Assembly: GCA_934045905.1 (NCBI GenBank)
Contig: OW203769.1
Span: forward strand, 29,025,899-29,089,898
DNA from: Leuctra nigra
Lineage: Eukaryota > Arthropoda > Insecta > Plecoptera > Leuctridae
Reading direction: 5' to 3'
Length of the DNA stretch: 64,000 nt
Of the stretch, positions 43,951 through 54,769 are shown one piece after another (position 1 is the first letter of the stretch; the number at the start of each line of letters is the position of its first letter). The translations under genes and the position numbers were made by a program. A model generated the notes under the pieces. It did not search any database. It had not been told where the DNA came from and saw only the letters and a list, made by a program, of their open reading frames with translations.

Positions 43951-44752
43951 CACAGAGGCTTCAGCGTCTTTACAATTTGACCGACAAACTACTGATGGAT
44001 GGAACAATTAAGATTGGCAGATGCCTTTTGTTTTCGCCAAGTGCAACAATGATGAGCGAACGTGATTGGAATTTGGAAAGTCAAGGCTGATTATTTGGAA
44101 ACTTTGATTCAACTTTGCCAAAATATTTGCAAGGTTTCTTGATTACATTCAGACAAGAAGGTTGCGGTTGGATTGGTTGGATTAGCTTTTGGTTGGATTG
44201 TTAGTTAGATGGTTCATCGACGCTACCCCTCAATTTTGAACATCTCTTCCACCGCCATATTGGTGTAAATCTTGTGTACTGACAGTTAATCTAATCGCCC
44301 ACACATCGACTTAGCCGCCTGCTGGTGAGATGAATCTTTAGACTCAAATATCTCATTGTCTTATGAAATTCCATGCACATGACATTTGTCACCTTCTTGA
44401 TGCACTTTCACAAGGAAAAGAAGAACCTAATTATTTCTGACCACTTATGTTCACTTCATTTCAGGAAAACCAATCCGTAACTTTCAGAAAACTTAAACAT
44501 TACAATCGCCAATTAACTCGAATCTAATTTTTACCGTTAAACACTGCACTTTTGAAACTCTCTCACAAAAGTGAATTCCGAGTCTCACAAGACCACAAAG
44601 AATTAAAACCCCAGATGATAAACTTTCATCTCTTCATTTGAACACAATCTCCCGGGTGGTCCAGACACTTTTGACCATGGTCAACCTCCGTACATTCGCG
44701 TGAAAGCGGCTAAGTTGCACCGAATTCGATCTGAACGGATCCATTGTTTCAG

Positions 44753-44873
44753 CTGCAGCGGACTGAATGCATCTGAGAGAAATGACTGCAGCGACGAGGC
44801 TGGATGTCACTGGGGGACACTCGCGGGCCCGATGAGGAAGTGTTTCGGTTTGATTCGGGGAGCCATGGTCACG
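44753..44873 (+). CDS. Candidate cysteine-rich exon (uncertain)
   Basis: A GC-rich island in AT-rich surroundings, starting after a good acceptor ATTGTTTCAG (44743-44752). In phase 1 it reads CSGLNASERNDCSDEAGC, HWGTLAGPMRKCFGLIRG and then a stop at 44874 unless a weak donor CATG|GTCACG (44867) is used. The spacing of Cys with NDC and a later KCFG is suggestive of small disulphide domains (Ly6/quiver-like or LDLa-like) but does not complete either pattern. NAS is a possible N-glycosylation site. On the minus strand a short frame MAPRIKPKHFLIGP also exists, so the strand is not settled. Confidence 0.3.
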
Positions 44874-45329
44874 TGATCATGTCATGTGACCAGGAAGTCG
44901 AACAATGCAAATGACTTGACAATGTTCTGGACGATCAAATTGATTACTGGATCTAATTACTTTGTAAACTCGATGTGGACGTTGGAACTGAAATAATGGA
45001 CCAATTCAGTACAAGAATTATTTACTGAGTTCATTTTTTTTTTTATTATTTTTTTATTATTTTCTAATAAGTACTGAAAAACCGAAAACGGTATATGAAA
45101 ATATAATGCTGTTTTTGCTGTTTTGTCTTATTTGGCGCATCCCAAGAGAAATAATCTTGTGTTACTACCATGTACCTATCAATACAGTCACCAACACCTC
45201 AATATTTAAATTATCAGAATGGTTTTTATTGCAGGACAGCCAAAATTTACAACCAATTACCAACAGTTCTCAGAGAGGAAACTAGTTAAAAAAAAAAAAA
45301 AAAAAATTTAAATCCTTACTGTCCACCTC

Positions 45330-45597
45330 TTTGGCTGCCATTTAAGATATACCTATTGTAATATTGTAATTGTAATTTGACCTGTGATAAATGCTGTGTT
45401 TTTAATTGTTGTTGACTTGGGCCTTCGGGCACCTTAATTCATGTTATTTATTAATTTGTCGTAATGTTTGTTTCTGTATTTATTCTATGTATCTGGTAGC
45501 GGGGCACTTGTGCTACGGGGCTTTGCTCTATTCCCGCTACCAGCAAAACACTGTATACATGCTGATGTTTTAAAAATAAATAATAATAATAATAATA
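45330..45597 (+). mobile_element. Probable LINE 3' end with (AAT)n tail
   Basis: Contains GCCTTCGGGCACC, a hairpin GGTAGCGGGG...CCCGCTACC (45495-45542), and ends TTTTAAAAATAAATAATAATAATAATAAT. Hairpin plus simple-repeat tail after AATAAA is usual for CR1/Jockey-type non-LTR elements. No reverse transcriptase is left. Confidence 0.5.
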
Positions 45598-46103
45598 TCG
45601 GTTGTAAATACAATGTTATGACTCTTGGAGCACCTATTCGGGTATTTAATTTGGACAAAGTATGGCCAAACGCACCCCTTCTAATTTGTCCATTTGATTT
45701 AACGTGGAGAGCTCAATGCTGGTGTAGAAGAGTTTAGTTTTTTCCGAGACCATCAGATAAACTCGACAAGCAAGTTTCCTAACCAACGATGCTCTAATTT
45801 TGAAAATCGTTCCAATTATCAAACAAATATGATAAGAACTCATCTCTTGTCTCAACAATGGATTACTTTTACAAACTCTTCGTTCCAGTTTCGATGCAAC
45901 AAAACTCTTGTCTTGTTCTACAAGTAACGAGCAATTACGCGCGACCTTTGGTAATTAGTTCTCACGTGTAATCATTCTCTCATACATTCACATCTCATTG
46001 TTGCGTCGAGATCTTCTCATCGAGACAATAAGTCGGCGTTGCAGGAGACTGCCTGATCGACCTTTCATGTTTACACACTGCAATGACACGGATCATGCTG
46101 GAG

Positions 46104-46290
46104 CTCAGGGGGAGAAGGTCGGAAGTCCACTTGCTCGATTCTGCGTTGCACACTTTGCAATTTGACTGGTGTCAAAAAATACAGTTATATTGAAGTATTC
46201 TCCTAAACAATGACTCATGTCACCATTACAAATACGTGAAGACCTCAAGAATCATTACAAAGTGATTTCCTGCCTTCTATCTCATAGGTA
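46104..46290. mobile_element. TIR-MITE family R, copy 5
   Basis: Ends CTCAGGGGGAGAAGGTCGGA and CTGCCTTCTATCTCATAGGT. The interior matches other family members (GAAGTATTCTCCTAAACAAT). The centre is slightly deleted. Confidence 0.65.
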
Positions 46291-46834
46291 GAGAATGTTT
46301 TTAATCAAATGCATTATTGTAAAACCGAAATTCTTCAGAATAACTTTGTTTACAGACTTCCTATTTTTCACTTCATATTCTTTCAATCACTTGTGTATTG
46401 TTGCAATTCGTTTTAATTCATTAAAATATCTATTTTCCTTCAGTCTTGAATCAAAACATTGATCTATCGGCTTTAAAAGAGGGCTTCTTACAGCTAATTA
46501 GCTCAACTCTTCAATTAAAATGAACTACATACGTGAAATTAAAATCATATCATCAAGAAGTGGCTGAAGTCTTGAAGTTATGAAATTGCAATCTACATTT
46601 GGCTTGCTCTTCATTACCGACAAGGACATGGTATTGAGAATTAATTATGAACAACTACAAGCTTACAAATGAACCTCTCATGGCACCGTTTCAAGATAAA
46701 TTACGTTTCAAAATAGATTAGCAAAAGCGAAGCAAAAGTTATCATTTATCAATCAAGGTATATATTAATAAGACAACATTTTTTATATATTACTTCTATA
46801 TTTATAGTTTCGTTTTCGTATATGTATTATGAAT

Positions 46835-47450
46835 AACTAGGAAAACGCTCAGTGTAACGCGTTGATGAGCGAGCACGGGTACGTACAAATTCTCGAACCG
46901 TAAATGCGTACAGAACGCACAGAAACATATACATCCATATAGAATTGAAAAATGATCCACTCAGTCAACATAAATATATTATCTGCTTTTCATTGAAACG
47001 TGAAAATAGCATCTAAACACTGTGGTTCCTAAAGCAAATCAGATCCATGTGGCAATGGAAAAACAGTTATTTCGATACTTCATCTCTGACAGCTATTAAA
47101 AATGTAAATAAGTTCATACGTTCGCTGAAAATTTTTAAAATAAGAGACAATGTTGGTCTTAATCCATGCAAAATATGAGTTTGATCACATTTATTGAAGA
47201 CCATTTTCATTTTTCAACCTATCAGGAGATGTTTATTTAAATTTTAACCAATCAATTAATTTCAAAAAAAAGGGTCAGCAAACAGAAAAGGTTGTCTCTA
47301 CATGTGTGCAAAATTGCAGATCGATCGGTGAAACGGTGCGACTTCCATTGCTCCTATTAACAGACAAAAGTAAAAAAAATAAAAAAAAACAGAGGTCCGT
47401 GTCAAAAGAGTCAAAAGGAGTCGCTCGCTTCGCTAGCTCAATCATGCCAA
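46835..47450 (-). repeat. Large dispersed repeat family D, copy 3
   Basis: Starts AACTAGGAAAACGCTCAGTG and ends GAGGTCCGTGTCAAAAGAGT followed by CGCTCGCTTCGCTAGCTC. Same limits as copy 2, which supports these as true element ends. Confidence 0.65.
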
Positions 47451-47689
47451 GTTTCAGCCTTATGTTGAACGGTTAGGTGGAGCTTACATCGTATTTTACC
47501 CGCTTGGATCCGATGTTGGATCGACTCTGATCATTTTTTGACATTACAAAATGAGTTGATTTCGCTTAATATTGTTCTCTACTAACATCTTCTTACTCTA
47601 TTTTTCATAAAATAAAAACCTCATAACCCTCCTAGAATTCTCTCTATGTTGCGAAGTACGTGGCTATCAGGGAAGCTTGAGACTCGAAG

Positions 47690-47880
47690 GTGGATAACGA
47701 ACTCATCAAATCCGCATCTTGTGCTCCGAGGAAAGCTGCTCTGGATGCGGCAGATCGTCCGCCCACTGCGCATGCTCAGTGCTCGTGATCGCGGATCGTG
47801 TGTGCTACAGCGCATGCGCGCAGCTACTTTCATCCCTGCGTTCACGACTCATCCGTGTCGCACCAGTCAGAGAGAAGGGG
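47690..47880. promoter_or_regulatory. GC-rich island with GCGCATGCGC-type sites
   Basis: A local CpG-rich patch with CTGCGCATGCTC at 47767 and CAGCGCATGCGCGCAG at 47809-47824. The latter contains the palindromic NRF-1/Erect-wing consensus GCGCATGCGC. It could be a TATA-less promoter or part of an exon; overlapping open frames on both strands are not recognisable. Confidence 0.25.
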
Positions 47881-47925
47881 AATAGACTCGATCTTTTGCC
47901 AGCAGCAGTTACATGCGAATTCATA

Positions 47926-48268
47926 GGGGCTGTGCATAAAGGACGTCACGCTAAAAATAGGATATTTTGACCCCCTGTCACGCTGTGTCACACGTTTAGA
48001 GACCCCCCCCCCCCCACCCTAAAAGGACGTCACAAATCAATATCTACCCCCCCCCCCCCCCCCTTAAATAGAATATTTTTGACTGTATGTATCAGAATTG
48101 ATCGTTTTTCGAAATTTCCGCGAAATTTCCGGTCCCGACATATCAACTGAAATTTAAAATGCTTGAAAATATCTTTATCACAACGTGACGTCCTACTGCC
48201 TCCATACTCCCCCCCCCCCCCCCCCCCCCCCTCCACCCTGAAACGTGACGTCTTTTATGCACAGTCCC
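47926..48268. mobile_element. 343-bp MITE, ATA duplication, copy 2
   Basis: Second copy of the 18380-18744 family in the same orientation: GGGGCTGTGCATAAAGGACG at left, ACGTCTTTTATGCACAGTCC at right, flanked by ATA at 47923-47925 and 48269-48271. C-homopolymers at 48005, 48047 and 48207. Confidence 0.8.
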
Positions 48269-48479
48269 ATAGGAGTGTGCAAGTTGCTGCTTTATAGGTC
48301 TTGGAAAAACCGGGAATGCGTCAAATGAGCAGAGTGATGTTGATTTGAAATTACATTTAATTAATAAATTTGACAAATATTTCTAAACGAACATTAATAT
48401 GAAATTGTCAATAAAATGTCAATTACTATTGAATTTCATGACTGATTTGTCTGAAAATTGTCGTATTGTCGTATATAAC

Positions 48480-48620
48480 TGTCATTGTAAGCATTGTGAC
48501 TTGTAAATATTTCTGACTTTGTCATAACTTGTACATACATTCTTGACGATACCCATACATGTATTATGTACTTGTCCACGGGATGATAATAAAATACAAT
48601 ACAATACAATACAATACAAT
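48480..48620 (+). mobile_element. Possible LINE 3' end with (AATAC)n
   Basis: TGTACTTGTCCACGGGATGA, then TAATAAAATACAATACAATAC and further AATAC units. The AATAAA plus pentamer tail is LINE-like. Only the tail is present. Confidence 0.45.
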
Positions 48621-48824
48621 AACATATCCAATGATGGTGGAGGGGGAGGGGGGGGGGGGGGTAGTAAAAACTCCACCAAAAGGACGATGGAATTCACAGG
48701 CCATGATAATCAGTCAAATTAACATACTGTTTTACAGTTTATCGAGATGTCTTCCAAAAGTCCCAATAAAAAAGATCTTGATAATTGTCTTGTTGAATTC
48801 CGCCCCAGTGGCGATCGTGCTCAG

Positions 48825-48947
48825 TGTATATGGTCGTCGCCTGCTAAGATCAAGCCGAGACACCCGCGCGACGCACCGGTCAGCATGCACGACGACCGGC
48901 AGTCCCGAAGCACATCCTCGGCGCCGGCGCCACTAGATGTGCACCAG
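48825..48947. other. GC-rich island, possible exon, strand unresolved
   Basis: On the plus strand, acceptor GTGCTCAG (48823-48824) or CTGCTAAG (48847-48848) and donor CACCAG|GTGGAA bound a frame reading IKPRHPRDAPVSMHDDRQ, SRSTSSAPAPLDVHQ. On the minus strand, after GCACATCTAG, a frame reads GAEDVLRDCRSSCMLTG, ASRGCLGLILAGDDHIH to a stop. Either could be real. GC content is like the exons of the SEA gene. Confidence 0.25.
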
Positions 48948-49371
48948 GTGGAACAACGCTTGACCAACTCTGCGGCAGTTTTCAACCGTGCGATTGTTTA
49001 CAGACAACGAAGTCATTTTCCCTGAGACTGGAATTTGGAAGCAAGATGATAAACGATTCGGTTTGTTTCTGCAATCATTGATTATTTTCGCGAATAGCTG
49101 ACCAAATTACTTTTGAACGAGATCATGTGATTGATTGAAAATGAAAAATACAATCTTCTGGCGGATCAACTTCAGGTATCGAGACAAATCTGTCAAAAAC
49201 TTCAAGAGTTATTGATATTTTACATATATTTTTTATTTGTTTTAAAACTGTTTTCTTAAATTTATTCAACGAAATTCAAAGACAAAATTATCACTGCTCC
49301 TTTGACACATCTTGTCTTCCTCTATTTCCAAGGCCTGAAGAACAGCGCAGCAACTTTCACACGCATGATTC

Positions 49372-49433
49372 GCATGCAATACGAAGGCTCGCTCATCAAC
49401 GCATTACACAGAGCGTTTTCCTAGAACAATTCA
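49372..49433 (+). repeat. Family D end fragment
   Basis: GGCTCGCTCATCAACGCATT and ACACAGAGCGTTTTCCTAG match the right end of family D copy 1. Other short matches occur at 63618-63655 (CAACGCGTTGATTAGCGAGC) and about 35330-35430. Confidence 0.55.
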
Positions 49434-49828
49434 TTATTTTTCACTTAGGTCCTTGATAAAACCTGACTGTGTGATCATGTTGTTGAATAAGTACTTGGAC
49501 ATCATAAGAGACCTGTCACGAAATATTAACTCCAGATTGCAGAGCAGTATGTCGTGGTAGAAACAACCAATCACAGAGTACAAATCTATTACTAATTACA
49601 AAACTTAATTACGATTTAATCGCAGTGTTTTGAATTGCAATTAATTCTTAATAAGATGGTAATGAACAAGGCATGCATGGACGCCGCCAAGATACTTGCC
49701 GGAGAGGTCCAGTTTTTTTAACATATTTTGTCAGACATTTTGAATCAGTCTAGAACGAATGTATCGCCTATAGCCTATAGGGTGCAAAGTGTAAAGGAGC
49801 ATTCTGATTATGTTGTTTTTAATTTAAT

Positions 49829-50215
49829 GATGATTAACGTCGCATTGTTCTACAACTAGGCTAATTGAGCCGGAATAATGTTTGTAGATCAGAGGTAGAA
49901 GACCGGAAGTCCATTTCAATGATTCTTGAGATGAGCTCAATAACCAGTAATTACCCTTCCATCCAATCATATTAATAATGGTGACATGAGTCATTGTGTA
50001 AGAGAATACTTCAATATAAGTGTATTTGTTGACATCAGTCAAATGGCAATTGATAGAGCTTGATTACATCATTCCACAAGTATGCTAAAATGGTAATCCG
50101 TCCTTCTACCTCTGAGGTACAGATTATACGATGATTAAGAAGACGTGATGTTTTAGAATGGATGGACGGTGGGAATGAGGCGGTCGTGACCTATGAGTAG
50201 GAACCTTCACAGGGG
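49829..50215 (-). mobile_element. tRNA-derived SINE, copy 6, split by MITE R
   Basis: The tail half (GATTAACGTCGCATTGTTCT, ACAACTAGGCTAATTGAGCC) ends near 49888. The body half (GGATGGACGGTGGGAATGAG, GCGGTCGTGACCTATGAGTA) lies at 50122-50215, after the MITE. The tRNA head is lost. Confidence 0.65.
49889..50119. mobile_element. TIR-MITE family R, copy 6, inserted in a SINE
   Basis: Ends TCAGAGGTAGAAGACCGGAA and CCGTCCTTCTACCTCTGAGG are intact inverted repeats. SINE sequence runs up to its left side (49829-49888) and resumes at about 50122, so this MITE inserted into an existing SINE copy. Confidence 0.75.
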
Positions 50216-50799
50216 ACCAACATCTCACTGGGGGCAGATGCTTTCGGTAAATAAGTAGGTCCGTTATCTTTCTTGATTTTCTATCCTTATTTTATTTGAT
50301 GCCATTTCTGTATTTCGTTAATATCTATCAATACGATTAAACTGTTGATAAATGGCCTGTCCCCCAGCAAAATCAACAAGAAGAGGTATGTTACCATGGT
50401 GATGCAATAGCAGTGAGGTTGAGTTTCGATCTCAGAGACACGTCTCAATGCGTGTGAACGATCTCCTAGGTAACCATGGTAACCCATCTCGATGACGAAT
50501 TGATTAGCGATGATATTCGCGCGGGTTCCAGACGGCAAGTTCCGAGGAACCTTGAAGTTCGCTTGATCGACCATCCCGTCAGTTCACGCTCCACACGGGT
50601 CCTTGCTAGTCCTGTCAAAGCAGGCTTAAAAGTGTCCAATGGTTTTTTGGTGCCATTCTCTTCAGAAAAGTGCCCTCTACAACATATCCAAAATCCGCCA
50701 AAATCCGCGCACCAGAAGTACTTTTTAATCACTTTTAATTTCATCTTGCAAAAAATAGTTCATAACTCCGGTTTTGACAAAACTTGGCAGAATTGTTCA

Positions 50800-51010
50800 C
50801 CATCCTAAATGAACACAAATAGCTCTCTGAGCGTTTTCCTCTAAATCTCATCGTTTGGGAAATATGGACCTCGCAAAACGTCAAATTACACTCAAAGTGA
50901 CCTAAATCGTCGAAAACTGACTAAAATATGACTTTCCTATGGGCAATATTTCCCAAACGATAAGATTTGGAGAAAAACGCTCAAAGAGCTTTTTGTGTTC
51001 ATTTAGGATC
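50800..51010. mobile_element. Inverted repeat, ~65-bp arms
   Basis: ATCCTAAATGAACACAAATA...ATCGTTTGGGAAATAT (50800-50866) pairs with ATATTTCCCAAACGATAAGA...TGTGTTCATTTAGGAT (50946-51010). Probably the core of a foldback element whose outer ends I could not fix. Confidence 0.6.
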
Positions 51011-51904
51011 GTGAAAAGTCCTGTGATAGGGTAGTTGAAATATCTTGGACCAGTCAGTCTCAGGTCTTTCGGTGTCAACTCCATTCGCTGGGGGACTCGA
51101 TAGATACTTTCAAAATGACACAATCTATCGAGGTTGATACCACGAGGGAAGAGAATCTACAAAAATAGGATCGATTTCTTGAGGTATTAAGTACGTTTAA
51201 AATTATATTACTTGTCAAAATTTCATTTTCAAGCCGATTAATTTGGTTCCAAATAGACTTTTAACATTAAAAGAAGCCTATTTATGTACATGTGTATGTA
51301 TTTATGTATTTACACATTTATTTATTTATTTATTTATTCCACAACATATTCTAAAGCCTTTTGTACTGTATTTGCCTTTATTGTCTTATAACAATGCCTT
51401 CTGGATCAGGTAAAGTATTACCAGCAATGAAACCGATAATAATATAAATACCTACTTATATGCTGTTAGGCGCGCCGACATTTTTCTTTCCAACAATCGC
51501 TTTAATTATACGTCAACTGTGAAGAATTTATGTCATTATTAAGACGGCATTAAACTAAATCAATGCGAATAGGTTGTCTCATTTCCCAATCGCATTCCTG
51601 TGATGTTACGTGTTTATAGAATACTTTTAATAACATGATTATTAGCTTCTTGTTATTAGTGGCTGAAAGTGACTGCACGCAGGAATGTTTTAATGCATTC
51701 CAAGAATCGCCTAAACAGACAGCCGTTGTATTTCAATGCGTAAGACATTATATTACAGTATTGCAAGAAGTTAGATAATCATTTTGTTGAACGAGCAGAA
51801 ATGTTGTCACTTGTGATGTGTGGATAACACTGATGTCTGTAAAAGACTGGATTTCGCTGATCAATGATTGATCGGTATCGGGACCCACACGGGTCTACAT
51901 TTAA
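51010..51904. other. No gene recognised
   Basis: AT-rich with an (ATTT)n run at 51308-51338 and no other recognisable structure. Confidence 0.5.
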
Positions 51905-52139
51905 AAATTAACCTCACACTCACAGAATTTTAAAAAATCAGGTAAAATAAGGCAGACCAAATAATGGCACACACCGGAGTATACAACACTACAACCTATA
52001 TGTTACAGCCAAACAATAACACATTGAGATCTAAATTGTATGGCATTATTTAGTCTATTGAACTTAAAATGGTCGCTAACGTCATCTGATTTTTTAAAAA
52101 TATCTTTGTGGAGACAAAATTAAAAAAGAACACTCGCTT
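51905..52139. mobile_element. Diverged palindrome copy (family of 52532-52934)
   Basis: GAATTTTAAAAAATCAGGTA and ACCAAATAATGGCACACACC pair with GGCATTATTTAGTCTATTGA and ATCTGATTTTTTAAAAATAT. Same family as the palindrome 400 bp to the right; SINE copy 7 lies between them. Confidence 0.6.
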
Positions 52140-52504
52140 CACGGTTACTGATCCCTATTAACGGCGCACTCATATGCAACAGGCTAATGGCGGTGGCCGT
52201 ATGAATAATGATGATGAAGAATAGGTTATTAATGAGGAGGCGGTAATGGCCTATTAGTAGGAACCTAATAGGCCATCACGGTTACTGATCCCTATTAACG
52301 GCGCACTCATATGCAACAGGCTAATGGCGGTGGCCGTATGAATAATGATGATGAAGAATAGGTTATTAATGGACAGTGGGAAGGAGGCGGTAATGGCCTA
52401 TTAGTAGGAACCTTCCCAGCATTTGTCTCTCGACTGAGGGACAAAATCCCTCAGTCGGGAATCGAACCTGAAACCTCGTGACTACAATTCCGGCCTGAGC
52501 CAAC
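52140..52504 (-). mobile_element. tRNA-derived SINE, copy 7, with 137-bp internal duplication
   Basis: Body and head are complete (GGAATCGAACCTGAAACCTC ... CCTGAGCCAACTGCAC). The tail part 52140-52276 is repeated almost exactly at 52277 onward with an offset of 137 bp. The second copy has about 10 extra bases (GACAGTGGGA) before GGAGGCGG, so the first copy is the truncated one. Confidence 0.7.
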
Positions 52505-52531
52505 TGCACATACAAGTAGAATGCTTTCGCT

Positions 52532-52934
52532 TTAAGAGGCAAACGGAAGCGAGCGGGAATCGCACGGTTCGTCATAGCGTTTTTATGAAATTTTGTCTTC
52601 CCACTTAATAATTTTAAAAAATCAGATAGTAACGACCCATAACAGCCTAATTGACTAAATAATGCCGCAAACTGGAGTTCATTATGACCTCTGGTGCGAC
52701 CTCAAAGTGTTAAATACGATATTTTTAATAAAATACTCGAAAATAATCGTATTTAACACTTTGAGGTCGTACCAGAGGTCATATTGAACTCCAGTGTGCG
52801 GCATTATTTAGTCTATTAGGCTGTAATGGGTCGTTACTATCTGATTTTTAAAAATTGTTAAGTGGGAAGACACAATTTCAAAAAAACACTCTGACGAACC
52901 GTGCGATTCCCATTCGCTTCCGTTTGCCTCTTAA
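52532..52934. mobile_element. 403-bp near-perfect palindrome
   Basis: TTAAGAGGCAAACGGAAGCG at the left is the complement of the right end. Pairing continues through CGCACGGTTCGTC, AAATTTTGTCTTCCCACTTA, GACCTCTGGTGCGACCTCAA and TAAATACGA to a loop of roughly 25 bp. Arms are about 190 bp with few mismatches. Confidence 0.8.
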
Positions 52935-53559
52935 GTACCTATACATTTACACTAATGATTTTTGTGTCAACTTATGATTGTGAATACGAATTACTGTCTG
53001 TTTCGATCAAGATTGTCACTGCGCCAAATTGGCAGCACGAGCTGAGAAATCAGGCCAAAGAAAAGTGAATACTGTTGCACTTAGCATTGATTGATTGATT
53101 ATGGATTCCGAGCAGGTCGTTGTGATTATTTTGATTGGTTCAATTACAATGCAAGTGATTTGACAGCTTCCGTCAGCCAATCGCTTCCGACTTCTGTCTT
53201 ACAAGCTGTATGACGCAGTGGCGTGCCGAACCTATCTTGAGGACCGGTGCTTATTCATTGATGGGTATACCCACCCACCCCCAATGGTCAAGAACATAAA
53301 ATTGGCAGCGATCGCAATGGGGTCTGGGGAGAGGACCCCCCAGTAGGTACATGCAGGTCCGGGGCGCATAGCCTCGGAAAAAAATTCAATTTCAATACCA
53401 ACTTTGAAGGTTTTTGGTGCATTTTAGACTTGAAAATAATGTATCATTGTTAATGTTTGATGAAGCACCTCTTAAAACTACAGAGAAACAAATAAAGTGA
53501 AGTGAATTATTTTAGTTTTAGCTCTGGGAAGTAATTAATTTAATTATTAAACGGTTTGC

Positions 53560-54420
53560 ACCCACACAAATGCCGCGCATCGATTTTTTTTCTTTTGGTT
53601 ATAGACGGGTTTACAATAAGTTTACAGGCAGGTACGATATTTTTGAAGGAAAACAGAACAGTCAGTATAATTTATATTAGAAATAAAATCAAACTAAAAA
53701 TGCCGCGCAGCGAAATTTGGGATTTTGACTACATTAGAACGAGTTTTAAATGATTTTGCAGGTACGACGATTTTGAAAGAAAACAGAAAATTCATTCATG
53801 TATAAAAATTACACATAAAAAAGCCGCGCAGCGAAATTTTTTTTTTGGCTTCATTACAACGGGTTTAAAATGATTTTACAGGTACCAACTAAGTATAATT
53901 TTGAAAGAAATAACAAAATAATAAAAATGCATACATAAAATAGCCGCGCAGCGAAATTTTTTGTTTTTGGCTACATAAGAACGGGTTTAAATGATTTAAG
54001 TGATTTAAATGATTTTGAAATGAATAAACGAAAACGCGATTTATTTATAAAAAGAAAAGCACAAATAATAATGCGCTGCAGCGAATTTTTTGGTTTTCGT
54101 CTACCTAGGACAGGTTTAAAATGATTTTACATTACTCTGTTTTTTAAGGAAAACAGAAAAGTTCTTAATTTATATAGGTAAGTAATAAAATTATAAATAA
54201 AATAGCCGCGCAGTGAAACTTTTTGGTTTTGGCTACATTAAAACGGGTTTTAAATAATTTTACAAGGTACTGTATTTTTGATAGAAAACAAAAAATTCAT
54301 TAAAACAAAAAAAATGTGGCGCAGCTATTTTTTGGTTTTTAACTCTTTATTAGCACACGTTTAAAATGGTTTTTCAGGTAGGTACAATAATTGTGAATGA
54401 TTATTTTTTGTATTAGGCTA
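53560..54420. repeat. ~125-bp tandem array (about 7 units) inside the hAT element
   Basis: Units begin AGCCGCGCAGCGAAATTTTT at about 53571, 53701, 53821, 53941, 54072, 54205 and 54316. Each contains TTGGCTACATTAGAACGGGT, TTAAAATGATTTTACAGGTA and GAAAGAAAACAGAAAATTCA. Units have drifted and differ in length by up to 20 bp. Confidence 0.85.
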
Positions 54421-54422
54421 CC

Positions 54423-54769
54423 CAAGGGCGTATCCAGGATGAAATTTCGGGGGGGGGGGGGGGGCCGACATTACTAATATTTTGAAAAATGACAGTGTAA
54501 AACAGGGGGTTTGGGGGGCGCAGCCCCAGAGAAAATTTTGGATCAAGGTCATTCATTTAGGTGCAATTTTGAATCGCAAAGGATAGCTATTTTGGGAAAT
54601 TATAAATTACAAAATATCAAAAAATTAGACTAAGAGGTTAAAGAAATTTTTGTGAATTTAAACTCAATTCTAAACAATTTGGAACGTTTTTGACATGATC
54701 TATCTATTTTTAAGTTTTTTTCCACATATTATTTTAAATGTGCTCGGCCCACCCCTGAATACGCCCTTG
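54423..54769. mobile_element. 347-bp hAT-like MITE nested in the larger hAT element
   Basis: Ends CAAGGGCGTATCCAGGATGA and the complement of CACCCCTGAATACGCCCTTG. Flanked by AGGCTACC (54415-54422) and AGGCTAAC (54770-54777), one mismatch. It split the last tandem unit, whose text resumes GGACGGGTTTAAAATGATTT. Includes a G-run at about 54449-54463. Confidence 0.8.
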
